Positions 1 to 6,444 of a stretch of 6,467 bases of DNA are shown here, piece after piece (positions within the stretch are counted from its first letter, which is position 1; every line of letters starts with the position of its first letter). Under the pieces are notes generated by a model that saw only the letters and a program-made list of their open reading frames with translations, had not been told where the DNA came from and searched no databases. Source of the DNA: Pseudomonadota bacterium (lineage in GTDB: Bacteria; Pseudomonadota; Gammaproteobacteria; Xanthomonadales; Xanthomonadaceae); contig JAFAEU010000045.1 of the NCBI GenBank assembly GCA_023423855.1, forward strand, positions 1 through 6,467, given 5' to 3'. Made by a program: the position numbers and the translations under genes.

Positions 1-150
1 GTAGAACACCAACTCGTCCGCGCCCTCGTCGCGATAGCGCAATGCCAGTTCGACGATGTCGCCCATGTCGACGTGGTCGCGGAAGCGCACGCCCTTGACC
101 ACGCGGCCGTCGCGCACGTCCAGGCAGGGAATGATGCGGCGCGCCAGCAT
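1..150 (-). CDS. hisF: Imidazole glycerol phosphate synthase cyclase subunit HisF (N-terminal 50 residues, cut by window edge)
   Basis: This is the start of the cyclase subunit of IGP synthase, which uses ammonia from HisH to turn PRFAR into IGP and AICAR in the cytoplasm. Translating down from the ATG at 150-148 gives [20 protein letters not shown] and then a continuous open frame to the window edge. The first beta strand of the HisF (beta/alpha)8 barrel is clear: IIPCLDV with Asp11, the position of the catalytic aspartate in the family, followed by the typical DGRVVKG loop. The ATG shares one base with the hisA stop codon (TGATG), so it should be translationally coupled to hisA. Its partner hisH lies two genes upstream. 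The gene is incomplete: the second catalytic Asp and the rest of the barrel lie outside the window. The identification is very secure because of both motif and context. Confidence 0.96.
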   Translation of the reverse strand, partial: MLARRIIPCLDVRDGRVVKGVRFRDHVDMGDIVELALRYRDEGADELVFY

Positions 151-911
151 CAGAGCGCCCCGTCCGCGGTGCGCCCCAGCGCCTCGGGCAGCTGCAGCCG
201 GCCTTCGAGCAGCGAGCGGCCGAGCACGATCCCGGCGCAGCCCTGCGCCTGCGCCTGCAGCACGTCGTCGAGGTCGCGCACACCGCCGGAGGCCTGCAGT
301 TCCAGCCCGGGCACCGCCTCGGACAGCAGCCGGTACAGCGCCAGGTTCGGCCCGGTCATCATGCCGTCGCGGGTGATGTCGGTGCACAGCAGGTGGCGCA
401 GGCCGTGTTCGGCATAGCGCCGGGCCATGTCCTGCAGGGTGCCGGCCGCGGTTTCCGTCCAGCCGTGCACCGGCAGGCGCCAGATGCCTTCGCGGTCCTG
501 GCGGGTATCGAGCGCGACGGTGACGCGTTCGTTGCCGAAGGCGTCGATCCAGCCGAAGACTTCCTCGGCTTCCCGCACGGCGAGCGAACCGACGACCACG
601 CGCGACGCTCCGGCATCGAGGATGCGCTGCACGTCATCGCGCGAGCGCACGCCGCCGCCGGTCTGCACCTTGAGTCCGGTGGCGCCGGAAATGTCGCGAA
701 CCAGATCCAGCAGGGTGTAGCCGCCGGCGCGCGCTGCGTCGAGATCGACCAGGTGCAGCCACTGCGCGCCCTGCTCCGCGTAGGCCCGCGCCAGCGCCAG
801 CGGATCGTCGCCGTAGCGGGTTTCCTGGGCGTAGTCGCCCTGCGCGAGGCGCACGATGCGGCCGTTGCGCACGTCGATCGCGGGATAGAGGGTGAAGACG
901 TCGGTGGTCAT
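150..911 (-). CDS. hisA: ProFAR isomerase HisA (phosphoribosylformimino-5-aminoimidazole carboxamide ribotide isomerase)
   Basis: HisA performs the Amadori-type isomerisation of ProFAR to PRFAR, the fourth pathway step. The 253-residue product is slightly longer than the usual 240-250 and shows the whole HisA/HisF-type (beta/alpha)8 barrel. Strand 1 carries YPAIDVRNG with catalytic base Asp13. The first phosphate-binding loop is QTGGGVRS (83-90). VALDTRQD (132-139) supplies Asp135. TDITRDG (177-183) holds the second barrel-half active-site Asp. ASGGVRD (207-213) and [10 protein letters not shown] (228-237) form the second phosphate site. The ATG at 911 overlaps the hisH stop as ATGA (908-911). 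The stop at 150-152 overlaps the hisF start by one base. A weak GGAA lies six bases before the ATG, so coupling to hisH probably matters more than independent initiation. HisF is a close paralogue, but the YPAIDVRNG start and GW-containing middle region separate this one as HisA. Confidence 0.97.
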   Translation of the reverse strand: MTTDVFTLYPAIDVRNGRIVRLAQGDYAQETRYGDDPLALARAYAEQGAQWLHLVDLDAARAGGYTLLDLVRDISGATGLKVQTGGGVRSRDDVQRILDAGASRVVVGSLAVREAEEVFGWIDAFGNERVTVALDTRQDREGIWRLPVHGWTETAAGTLQDMARRYAEHGLRHLLCTDITRDGMMTGPNLALYRLLSEAVPGLELQASGGVRDLDDVLQAQAQGCAGIVLGRSLLEGRLQLPEALGRTADGAL

Positions 912-1507
912 GCCGGTTCCATCGTCAGGAAATTGCGCAGCAGCCGCGCGCCGGCCGCGGCGGAGCGCTCGGGATGGAACTGCGCGCCCATCACGTTGCC
1001 GCGGCGCACGACGGCCGCGAACTCGCCGCCGTGGTCGGTGGAGGCGATACAGTCGGGCGTCACCGCGGCGGCGTAGCTGTGCACGAAATAGGCGTGTTCG
1101 CCGTCATCGAAACCATCGAGCAGTGAATCATTGCCGCACAGCCGCAGCCGGTTCCACCCCATGTGCGGCACGCGGATGCCCGCGCCGGCCGGCAGGCGCC
1201 GCACCTGCCCGGGCAGCAGGCCCAGGCAGGGCGTGTCGTCCTCTTCGGAGTGCTCGAACAGCAGCTGCATGCCGACGCAGACACCGAGCAGCGGCTGGCG
1301 CAGCGTGCGCAGGGTCTCGACCAGGTCGAGTTCGCGCAGGCGCCGCATCACCGTTGCCGCGGTGCTCACGCCCGGCAGGATCACGCGGTCGGCGCCACGG
1401 ATGGCCCCGGCGTCCGCGGTGAGCTGCGCTTCGACGCCGAGCCGCTGCAGCGCGTAGCGCACCGAGCCGATGTTGGCGCCGCCGGCGTCGACCAGGGCCA
1501 GCCGCAT
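908..1507 (-). CDS. hisH: Imidazole glycerol phosphate synthase glutaminase subunit HisH
   Basis: HisH is the class I glutamine amidotransferase subunit that hydrolyses glutamine and channels ammonia to HisF. The 199-residue product has the full triad: nucleophile Cys77 in [13 protein letters not shown], and His178 and Glu180 in AQFHPERS. The N-terminus [14 protein letters not shown] and the segment [10 protein letters not shown] are typical of HisH. The ATG at 1507 overlaps the hisB stop by one base (TGATG), with GGGA eight bases upstream; a GTG directly before it is a possible alternative start. It is followed by hisA with an ATGA overlap. Oddities: the strongly conserved PGVG oxyanion-strand motif reads PGVS here (45-48), with Ser48 encoded by AGC at 1364-1366. 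The nucleophile elbow has Val78 where Leu is usual. The triad is intact, so activity is expected, but glutaminase tuning could differ. Confidence 0.96.
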   Translation of the reverse strand: MRLALVDAGGANIGSVRYALQRLGVEAQLTADAGAIRGADRVILPGVSTAATVMRRLRELDLVETLRTLRQPLLGVCVGMQLLFEHSEEDDTPCLGLLPGQVRRLPAGAGIRVPHMGWNRLRLCGNDSLLDGFDDGEHAYFVHSYAAAVTPDCIASTDHGGEFAAVVRRGNVMGAQFHPERSAAAGARLLRNFLTMEPA

Positions 1508-2583
1508 CACAGCGTTCCCTTCGTACTCGGCAGCTCGGCGCCTTCGCGCCTGGCCGCCATGCGCAGGGCGCGCGCGAAGGCCTTGAAGCAGGCCTCGACC
1601 TTGTGGTGGTCGTTGTCGCCCTCGACCTTCAGGTTGAGGTTCAGCGCGGCCGCATCGCAGACCGAGCGGAAGAAATGCTCGACCAGTTCTGTCGGCATGT
1701 CGCCGACGCGCTCGCGCTTGAACGTGCCGTCGAACACCAGGTAGGGCCGCCCGCCGAAATCCAGTGCCGCGCTCGCAAGCGTCTCGTCCATCGGCAGGGT
1801 GAAGCCGTAGCGCGCGATGCCGCGCTTGTCGCCCAGCGCCTCGCGCAGCGCCTGTCCCAGCGCGATGCCGGTGTCCTCGATGGTGTGGTGCTCGTCGATG
1901 TGAAGGTCGCCCTCGGCCCGCACCTTGAGCGCGATGCCGCCGTGCTTGCCGATCTGGTCGAGCATGTGGTCGAAAAACGGCAGTCCGGTCGCCACCTCGG
2001 CGTCGGCGCTGCGGTCGAGGTCGAGTTCGACGGTGATCCGCGTTTCCTTCGTGTTCCGCTGCACCACCGCGCGACGCGGCGCATCGGCCAGTTCGTGCGC
2101 GATGCCGGCCCAGTCCCACTCGCCGCCGAACTGCTGCGTCTTCAGCTGGAAGCCGCGGATGCCTAGGTTGTCCGCGAACTGGATATCCGTTTCGCGGTCG
2201 CCGACCATCGCCGAGCGGTCGAGGTCGATGCCGCGATCACGCAGGTAGTGCTGCACCAAGCCCAGCCCGGGCTTGCGCGTAGGCTTGTTGTCCTGCGGCC
2301 AGCTGTCGTCGATCAACACTTCGCGGAAGACGATGCCCTGGCTTTCGAACACCTGCAGCATCAGGTCGTTCGGACCGTCGAAGGTTTCGCGCGGATAGGC
2401 GTCCGTACCCAGTCCGTCCTGGTTGCTGACGATCACGAACTCGAAGCCGGCGTCACGCAGCTTCAGCATCGCCGGGATCACGCCGCGGACGAAGCGCAGC
2501 TTGTCGTAGGCGTCGATCTGGAAGTCGGCCGGTTCCTCGATCAGGGTGCCGTCGCGGTCGACGAAGAGGATTTTCGTGGCCAT
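1507..2583 (-). CDS. hisB: Bifunctional HisB: histidinol-phosphatase / imidazoleglycerol-phosphate dehydratase
   Basis: This fused enzyme catalyses two separated steps: IGP to imidazole-acetol phosphate (C-terminal domain) and histidinol phosphate to histidinol (N-terminal domain). From the chosen ATG it has 358 residues. The N-terminal HAD domain (about 1-165) carries FVDRDGTL with nucleophile Asp9 and general acid Asp11, then IVSNQDG (51-57), TRKPG (102-106) and the motif VGDRETD (127-133). The IGPD domain (about 173-358) carries FFDHML with His206, DEHHTIED (230-237), EHFFRS with His303, and DNDHHKVEA (323-331), the histidines and glutamates that bind Mn(II). The end KGTL matches the family. 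AGGAG sits seven bases before the ATG at 2583; an adjacent in-frame ATG at 2586 would add one Met. The N domain lacks the Cys/His zinc cluster known from E. coli HisB: that loop reads [15 protein letters not shown]. The fused form is typical of gammaproteobacteria. Confidence 0.96.
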   Translation of the reverse strand: MATKILFVDRDGTLIEEPADFQIDAYDKLRFVRGVIPAMLKLRDAGFEFVIVSNQDGLGTDAYPRETFDGPNDLMLQVFESQGIVFREVLIDDSWPQDNKPTRKPGLGLVQHYLRDRGIDLDRSAMVGDRETDIQFADNLGIRGFQLKTQQFGGEWDWAGIAHELADAPRRAVVQRNTKETRITVELDLDRSADAEVATGLPFFDHMLDQIGKHGGIALKVRAEGDLHIDEHHTIEDTGIALGQALREALGDKRGIARYGFTLPMDETLASAALDFGGRPYLVFDGTFKRERVGDMPTELVEHFFRSVCDAAALNLNLKVEGDNDHHKVEACFKAFARALRMAARREGAELPSTKGTL

Positions 2584-3719
2584 CATGCGGCTCCTGCGCG
2601 AGCGGTGGCCCCCACCCCAACCCCTCCCCCGCACGCGGAGGAGGGGCTCAGAGCGGCGAGTACGGAGAGGACACGGTCGTTCTGTTCGGGCGTGCCGATG
2701 GTGATGCGCAGGGCGTCACCGAGGCCGCGGGCGGCGCGCTGGTCGCGCACCACGATGCCGGCGGCCAGAAGCGCGCGGAATACGGCCTCGGCGTCGCGGA
2801 AGCGCACCAGCAGGAAATTGGCATCCGAGGGATAGACGCGCAGCACGCCCGGCAGATCGTGCAGCGCATGCTGCAGGCGGACGCGCTCACGACGGACGAT
2901 CTCCACGCGCTCCGCGGTGGCCGCGCGCGCCTTCGCGGACAGGCCCGCCACGCCCAGCGCGACGCTCGGCGCCGGCAGCGGATACGGCGCCTGGCAGCGG
3001 CGCAGCACTTCGACCAGCGCCGGATCGCCGATCGCGACACCGATGCGCGCCGCCGCCAGCGCATGCGCCTTCGACAGCGTGCGCAGCACCATCAGGTTCG
3101 CGTGTGCATCCAGCAGGGTCGTCGCCGAGGCGACTTCCGAGAACTCGCCATAGGCCTCGTCGACGACCACGATCGCATGGCCGTCGAGTCGGCGCGCCAG
3201 CGCGGCGATATCGTCGCGCGCAATCGCTGCCCCGCCCGGGTTCGAGGGCGAGCACAGGAACACCAGCTTCGCGCTGTGCGCGATCGCGGCGTCGCAGATT
3301 GCAGCGAAGTCCGGAACCAGCCCGGCGTCGGCATCGTCCAGCAGCGGCACCTCCACCAGCGGCGCAGCCTGCAGCCGCGCGCTCACCGCATACATGCCGA
3401 ACACCGGCGGCGTGACCATCACGGCGTCGCGACCGGGAGCGCAGGTGGCGCGGACCAGCAGGTCGATGGCTTCGTCGCTGCCGCGACCGATCAGCAAGCG
3501 CTGCGGCGCGACGCCGTACAGGTCGGCCAGCGCTCCGCGCAGCGCGGCGGGCTGCGGATCGGGATAGCGACGGCACGACGCACCGTCGTCGGCCGCGTTC
3601 GCCCACGCCGATTCATTCGCGTTGAGCCAGATCTCGCCGTCCAGCGTCTCGCTGCGCGCGGAGCTGTAGCCGGCGAAACCGCGCAGGTCCTCGCGCACCA
3701 GGGCCAGCACGTCGCTCAC
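2583..3719 (-). CDS. hisC: Histidinol-phosphate aminotransferase HisC with repeat-derived C-terminal tail
   Basis: HisC is a PLP enzyme of fold type I that transaminates imidazole-acetol phosphate with glutamate to histidinol phosphate. The 378-residue product shows WLNANE (31-36), RYPDPQ (51-56), CSPSNPGG with Asn160, VVDEAYGEF with Asp187 and Tyr190, and the PLP lysine in [15 protein letters not shown] (Lys217, with phosphate-binding Arg225). LRITIGT near the end supplies the substrate-carboxylate arginine, Arg338. The GTG start at 3719 overlaps the hisD stop as GTGA, with a G-rich GGGGGAG just upstream. The normal HisC fold should end near residue 356 (VLAAL). The last 22 residues, rich in Gly, Ala and Ser, are encoded by a GC-rich hairpin repeat (2621-2646) and flanking bases before the TGA at 2583-2585. 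His219 stands where Phe or Tyr is commoner. Other aminotransferases are excluded by the his operon context and the NANE/SKAH motifs. Confidence 0.95.
   Translation of the reverse strand: MSDVLALVREDLRGFAGYSSARSETLDGEIWLNANESAWANAADDGASCRRYPDPQPAALRGALADLYGVAPQRLLIGRGSDEAIDLLVRATCAPGRDAVMVTPPVFGMYAVSARLQAAPLVEVPLLDDADAGLVPDFAAICDAAIAHSAKLVFLCSPSNPGGAAIARDDIAALARRLDGHAIVVVDEAYGEFSEVASATTLLDAHANLMVLRTLSKAHALAAARIGVAIGDPALVEVLRRCQAPYPLPAPSVALGVAGLSAKARAATAERVEIVRRERVRLQHALHDLPGVLRVYPSDANFLLVRFRDAEAVFRALLAAGIVVRDQRAARGLGDALRITIGTPEQNDRVLSVLAALSPSSACGGGVGVGATARAGAA
2591..2595 (-). promoter_or_regulatory. Ribosome binding site of hisB, deciding between two adjacent ATGs
   Basis: AGGAG on the minus strand is followed by CCGC and then ATGATGG. 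Spacing is four bases to the first ATG (2586) and seven to the second (2583). The second spacing is closer to optimal, so the start at 2583 is preferred; the difference is one Met. The hisC stop TGA lies within the same bases. Confidence 0.7.
2609..2650 (-). repeat. GC-rich hairpin repeat resembling dispersed proteobacterial palindromic repeats, inside the 3' end of hisC
   Basis: On the minus strand CCCCTCCTCCGC and GCGGGGGAGGGG form a 12-bp inverted repeat with one T-G mismatch (wobble in RNA) around GT (2621-2646), followed by GGTTGGGGTGGGGG-type sequence (2609-2620). As I recall it, this layout, AGCCCCTC...GAGGGGTTGGGGTG, is that of a common dispersed intergenic repeat in Xanthomonadales and other GC-rich proteobacteria. 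No T tract follows, so it is not a classical terminator. It is translated as the HisC tail. Family membership rests on pattern memory, not on a search. Confidence 0.7.
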
Positions 3720-5065
3720 GGCTCCCCCGCGCCGGGCCGAACGACGGCCTCCTTCGACGCGGCCCTGTGCAGCCGCAGCCGGACCGCGTTCGCGTGCGCC
3801 TCGAGCCCTTCGGCCTCGGCCAGCGTCACCGCGCAGGGGCCGATGCCGGCGATGCCGGCGGCGCTTGCGCCCTGCACGCTGACGAAGTTCTGGAAGCTCG
3901 ACACGCTCACGCCGCTGTACGCGCGCGCCGCGCCGTTGGTCGGCAGCACGTGGTTGGTGCCGCTGCAGTAGTCGCCCAGCGCCTCGGGCGTGAAGTCGCC
4001 GAGGAACACCGAGCCGGCCGCCTCCACCCGTTCCAGCCAGCCGCGCGGTTCGCGCAGCGCGAGGATCAGATGCTCGGGCGCATAGTTGTTGCTGATGTCG
4101 AACGCCTCGTTCAGCGTGCCGGTGAGCACCAGACGCGAGCGCGACAGCGCCTGCCGCGCGATCTCCGCCCGCGGCAGCGCGGCCAGCTGTGCTTCGAGTT
4201 CGCGCTCCACCCGGTCCAGCAGCCCGGCGCTATCGCTGAGCAGCAGCACCTGCGAGTCCGGCCCGTGCTCGGCCTGCGACAGCAGGTCGGCGGCGACGAA
4301 GGCCGCGTCCGCGCCCTCGTCGGCGATCACCAGCACTTCTGACGGCCCCGCCGGCATGTCGATCGCAGTGACACCCGCCTGCGCGACCTGCTGCTTGGCT
4401 TCGGTGACGTAGGCATTGCCCGGGCCGTACAGCTTGGCGCAGCGCGGCACGCTCTGCGTACCGAACGCCATTGCCGCGATCGCCTGCGCGCCGCCGAGCT
4501 TGAACACGCGGTGCACGCCGGTCATGCGCGCGGCGAGCAGCACCGCCGGATCGGCGCTGCCGTCCCGGCGCGGCGGCGTGCACAGCACCACCTCGCGGCA
4601 GCCGGCGAGCTTCGCCGGCACGCCCAGCATCAGCGCAGTCGAAGGCAGCGGCGCGCTGCCGGCGGGCACGTACAGGCCCACGCGCGGGATCGCGCGCACG
4701 ACGCGCTCGCAGACCACGCCCGGCGCGGTTTCGACGGCGTACGGCGCCGCCATGCCGGCGCGGTGGAAGTGTTCGATCCGCGCCGCCGCATCGCGCATCG
4801 CGGCCTTCAGCACGGCGGGTACGGCCACTTCCGCGGCGGAGAATTCTTCGGCGGTCACCTCGAACGAATCAGGTGCGACGCCGTCGAAACGCTCGCTGAT
4901 CTCGCGCAGCGCCACGTCGCCGCGGCCGCGCACGTCGTCGATCAATGCGCTGACGGATTCGCGCGTCGTGCCCGCGACCGACTGCACCGGCCGCTGCAGG
5001 GCCGCATCGCGCGCGCCGGCGTCGAGCGAAGCCCATTCGAGACGCTGCGCCAACTGCCTGCTCAC
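3716..5065 (-). CDS. hisD: Histidinol dehydrogenase HisD
   Basis: HisD is the zinc- and NAD-dependent enzyme for the last two steps, oxidising L-histidinol through histidinal to L-histidine. From the GTG at 5065 the product has 449 residues, slightly longer than the usual 430-440. Family blocks are all present: [16 protein letters not shown] (132-147), [16 protein letters not shown] (212-227), [14 protein letters not shown] (236-249), [13 protein letters not shown] (260-272), NNYAPEHL (326-333) and [13 protein letters not shown] (364-376). Gln264, His267, Asp365 and His424 occupy the zinc-ligand positions; Glu331 and His332 the catalytic pair. All sit at a constant offset of five from the E. 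coli numbering. The frame stays open far upstream through hisG, but the GTG overlapping the hisG stop (GTGA, 5062-5065) is chosen because the protein then begins where the family does and AGAGG lies about eight bases upstream. About a dozen extra residues (ending VVRPGAGEP) run into the hisC start overlap. Confidence 0.96.
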   Translation of the reverse strand: MSRQLAQRLEWASLDAGARDAALQRPVQSVAGTTRESVSALIDDVRGRGDVALREISERFDGVAPDSFEVTAEEFSAAEVAVPAVLKAAMRDAAARIEHFHRAGMAAPYAVETAPGVVCERVVRAIPRVGLYVPAGSAPLPSTALMLGVPAKLAGCREVVLCTPPRRDGSADPAVLLAARMTGVHRVFKLGGAQAIAAMAFGTQSVPRCAKLYGPGNAYVTEAKQQVAQAGVTAIDMPAGPSEVLVIADEGADAAFVAADLLSQAEHGPDSQVLLLSDSAGLLDRVERELEAQLAALPRAEIARQALSRSRLVLTGTLNEAFDISNNYAPEHLILALREPRGWLERVEAAGSVFLGDFTPEALGDYCSGTNHVLPTNGAARAYSGVSVSSFQNFVSVQGASAAGIAGIGPCAVTLAEAEGLEAHANAVRLRLHRAASKEAVVRPGAGEP

Positions 5066-5976
5066 GCCAGCATCCTCTCGACCGGCAGCACCATCAGCCC
5101 GCGCGCGCCGGCGCGCTTGAGATCCTCCAGCCGCTGCCAGGTCATCGCGCCGTGGCACAGCGCCTGCAGCGCCAGCGTGTCGGCGCCGTCGACCTGCAGC
5201 AGCGTCGGCTGCTCGGCGTCGGGCAGCAATTCCAGCAGCGCCGGCACTTCCTTGCGCTGCGCCTGGAACATCAGCAGCCGGCTGTCCTTGAGCCGCAGCA
5301 CGCCGTCCAGGCGCCGCAGCAGCATCTGCGCCAGCTCGCCGCGGATGTCGGAGAACGGCTGCAGCGGGCCGGCCAGCACCGCCTCGCTGCGCATGATCGT
5401 CACCGCGGGCTTGAGCTGGTTCGCGACCAGGGTCGCGCCGCTGGAGACGAGGTCGCAGATCACGTCGGCCTGGCCCAGGCGCGGCGCGATCTCGACCGAG
5501 CCCGACAGCATCACCACGCCGGCCTCGACCTGCTGCTCGGCGAGCCACTTCGCCAGCAGGCCGGGATAGCTGGTGGCGATTCGCTTGCCCTGCAGCTGCT
5601 GCGGCCCTTCCCATTCCCAGGCGTCGGGCACGGCGATGTCGAGCCGGCAGCCGCCGAAGCCGAGCGGCCGGATTTCCTTCGACACCTGCGGCTTGCCCCC
5701 GCCGGCGCGCTCGGCCGCGAACTCCTCCAGCACGTTGCGGCCGACGATGCCGTAGTCGCAGACGCCGTCGGCGAGCAGGCCGGGGATGTCGTCGTCGCGC
5801 ACCAGCAGCAGGTCGACCGGCAGGGTTTCGCCGTAGCAGAACAGCTTGTCGCGGCTTTCGCGCCAGGACAGGCCGCACGACGCCAGCAGGGCGCGCGCCG
5901 GCTCGCCGAGGCGTCCGGATTTCTGGATGGCGATGCGCAGGCGGTCGCGCGCCGCGGGAACGGCCGAGGGGCTCAT
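5062..5976 (-). CDS. hisG: ATP phosphoribosyltransferase HisG, long form with C-terminal regulatory domain
   Basis: HisG commits PRPP and ATP to the pathway by forming phosphoribosyl-ATP and is normally feedback-inhibited by histidine. The 304-residue product is of the long, HisZ-independent class. The N-terminus [12 protein letters not shown] (12-23) matches the first strand of the family. Two periplasmic-binding-like catalytic lobes follow, with [12 protein letters not shown] (74-85), [14 protein letters not shown] (158-171) and the PRPP-binding loop DLVSSGATL (175-183). From about 226 to the end there is an ACT-like regulatory domain closing with [12 protein letters not shown], as in E. 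coli HisG. The ATG at 5976 has AAGGA seven bases upstream, so this start is firm. It lies 11 bases after the stop of the TrpR-like gene. Its stop overlaps hisD. The ACT-like domain implies enzyme-level histidine feedback in addition to any transcriptional control. Confidence 0.97.
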   Translation of the reverse strand: MSPSAVPAARDRLRIAIQKSGRLGEPARALLASCGLSWRESRDKLFCYGETLPVDLLLVRDDDIPGLLADGVCDYGIVGRNVLEEFAAERAGGGKPQVSKEIRPLGFGGCRLDIAVPDAWEWEGPQQLQGKRIATSYPGLLAKWLAEQQVEAGVVMLSGSVEIAPRLGQADVICDLVSSGATLVANQLKPAVTIMRSEAVLAGPLQPFSDIRGELAQMLLRRLDGVLRLKDSRLLMFQAQRKEVPALLELLPDAEQPTLLQVDGADTLALQALCHGAMTWQRLEDLKRAGARGLMVLPVERMLA

Positions 5977-5983
5977 CGAAGGA

Positions 5984-5988
5984 TCCTT
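5984..5988 (-). promoter_or_regulatory. Ribosome binding site of hisG
   Basis: AAGGA on the minus strand lies seven bases before the hisG ATG and begins one base inside the regulator stop codon region. It is embedded in a perfect 12-bp palindrome, GAAGGATCCTTC (5978-5989), filling most of the 11-bp gap between the two genes. This fixes the hisG start and contrasts with the regulator, which has no Shine-Dalgarno. Confidence 0.75.
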
Positions 5989-6314
5989 CAGTGGCTCGTG
6001 GCGAGCCGGGGAAATTGGCGCTTCACCGCCGCCGCGTAGCCGCCGGCGCCGTGCTCGAGCGTGCGCGCGACGCGGCCGATGGTGGTCACGCTGACGCCGG
6101 TGCGCTCGTGGATCTCGCGGTAGGGCCCGCGTTCGAGCAGCAGGGGGACGACGCGCCAGCGGTCGGCCATGGCTTCGAGTTCGGCCGGGGTGCAGAGGTC
6201 GCGCAGGAAGGCGGCGACCTCGGCGGGCTGGTCGAGCGAGGCCAGGGCCTTGGCGAGGGCCTTGAAGGAGGCGTCGGAATCGCGCTTTTTCACGGGGACT
6301 GGGCGTTGTTTCAT
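5988..6314 (-). CDS. TrpR-like (YerC/YecD family) transcriptional regulator, probable repressor of this his operon
   Basis: This 108-residue helical DNA-binding protein resembles the YerC/YecD branch of the TrpR repressor family. Residues 36-60 ([16 protein letters not shown] and following) correspond to the family helix pair that begins with LCT and a polar helix. Residues 64-85 form the helix-turn-helix: [22 protein letters not shown], with GVSVTTIGR as turn and recognition helix. The tail EHGAGGY matches the family ending. Its first 12 residues are basic. It is the first gene of the operon, 11 bases before hisG. A 26-bp palindrome covers its own promoter, so autoregulation together with all his genes is the natural inference. 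From memory of comparative genomics, TrpR-family proteins called HisR are proposed as histidine-responsive regulators; the ligand here is not shown by sequence. No Shine-Dalgarno precedes the ATG at 6314, which is probably the transcription start. A tryptophan-sensing role is less likely given the neighbours. Confidence 0.88.
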   Translation of the reverse strand: MKQRPVPVKKRDSDASFKALAKALASLDQPAEVAAFLRDLCTPAELEAMADRWRVVPLLLERGPYREIHERTGVSVTTIGRVARTLEHGAGGYAAAVKRQFPRLATSH

Positions 6315-6319
6315 TGCGG

Positions 6320-6345
6320 CAATGTATTAGCGCGCTATTACATTG
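6320..6345. promoter_or_regulatory. 26-bp palindromic operator overlapping the promoter
   Basis: The plus-strand half CAATGTATTAGCG is mirrored by CGCTATTACATTG. Of 13 base pairs in the dyad, 12 are symmetric; only the pair at 6327/6338 breaks symmetry. The dyad centre lies between 6332 and 6333, inside the promoter spacer. The palindrome covers the last two bases of the -35 box, the whole spacer and the -10 box. A repressor bound there would block RNA polymerase. The obvious candidate is the TrpR-like protein encoded immediately downstream, since TrpR-family dimers bind symmetric sites of about this size. Confidence 0.82.
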
Positions 6346-6349
6346 TCAA
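6321..6349 (-). promoter_or_regulatory. Predicted sigma-70 promoter of the his operon
   Basis: On the minus strand a perfect -35 box TTGACA (6344-6349) is followed by exactly 17 bp and then TACATT (6321-6326), which matches four of six consensus -10 bases including the first T, second A and final T. Six bases then separate the -10 box from the ATG at 6314, so the expected +1 is the A of that ATG. The region is much more AT-rich than its surroundings. No other comparable promoter is evident between the genes, so one transcript probably covers the operon. Confidence 0.82.
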
Positions 6350-6368
6350 TTGCGGGCAAAGACCGGAC

Positions 6369-6397
6369 GGGCGCCATCGAGTGCCATGGGCGCCATC
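6369..6397. repeat. Short direct repeat upstream of the promoter
   Basis: GGGCGCCATC occurs exactly at 6369-6378 and again at 6388-6397, a 19-bp period close to two helical turns. Flanking CCGGA and TCCGG also make the block imperfectly dyad-symmetric. It lies 20 to 50 bp upstream of the -35 box. No function can be assigned; chance in GC-rich DNA is possible. Confidence 0.4.
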
Positions 6398-6419
6398 CGG
6401 CGCTGCAAAGGGTCAAGGC

Positions 6420-6444
6420 GGCCTCGCCGGGGGATCGCGAGGCC
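6420..6444. other. GC-rich inverted repeat (possible stem-loop) upstream of the operon
   Basis: GGCCTCGC (6420-6427) and GCGAGGCC (6437-6444) form a perfect 8-bp stem with a 9-base loop. A second, shorter stem, GCACA/TGTGC around five Gs, occupies 6453-6467 at the window edge. Neither is followed by a T run on either strand, so a classical intrinsic terminator is not supported. They may end or follow a neighbouring transcription unit outside the window. Confidence 0.4.

Noticed and set aside
393..1076. Long plus-strand open frame opposite hisA and hisH
   Set aside because: It is antisense to clearly coding hisA/hisH, has no recognisable motif, and is the expected shadow in very GC-rich DNA.
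2587..2634. Longer hisB start at 2634
   Set aside because: The added residues are Gly/Arg-rich translation of the hairpin repeat; AGGAG and the family N-terminus support the ATG at 2583 (or 2586).
2859..3971. 370-codon plus-strand open frame opposite hisC and hisD
   Set aside because: Composition is dominated by Arg, Ala, Gln and His as in antisense shadows, and no family motif is visible; the opposite strand encodes hisC and hisD with all catalytic residues.
5066..5878. In-frame upstream extension of hisD through hisG (would give a 720-residue protein)
   Set aside because: The extension is Arg/Ala/Gly-rich nonsense overlapping hisG; HisD homology begins right at the GTG at 5065.
5152..6039. 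295-codon plus-strand open frame opposite hisG and the regulator
   Set aside because: Antisense shadow of hisG with low-complexity Arg/Gln/Ala content and no supporting Shine-Dalgarno or domain.
6339..6344. TACATT on the plus strand as -10 of a divergent promoter
   Set aside because: It exists only because the operator is palindromic; there is no -35-like sequence 17 bp upstream on that strand and no plus-strand gene follows.
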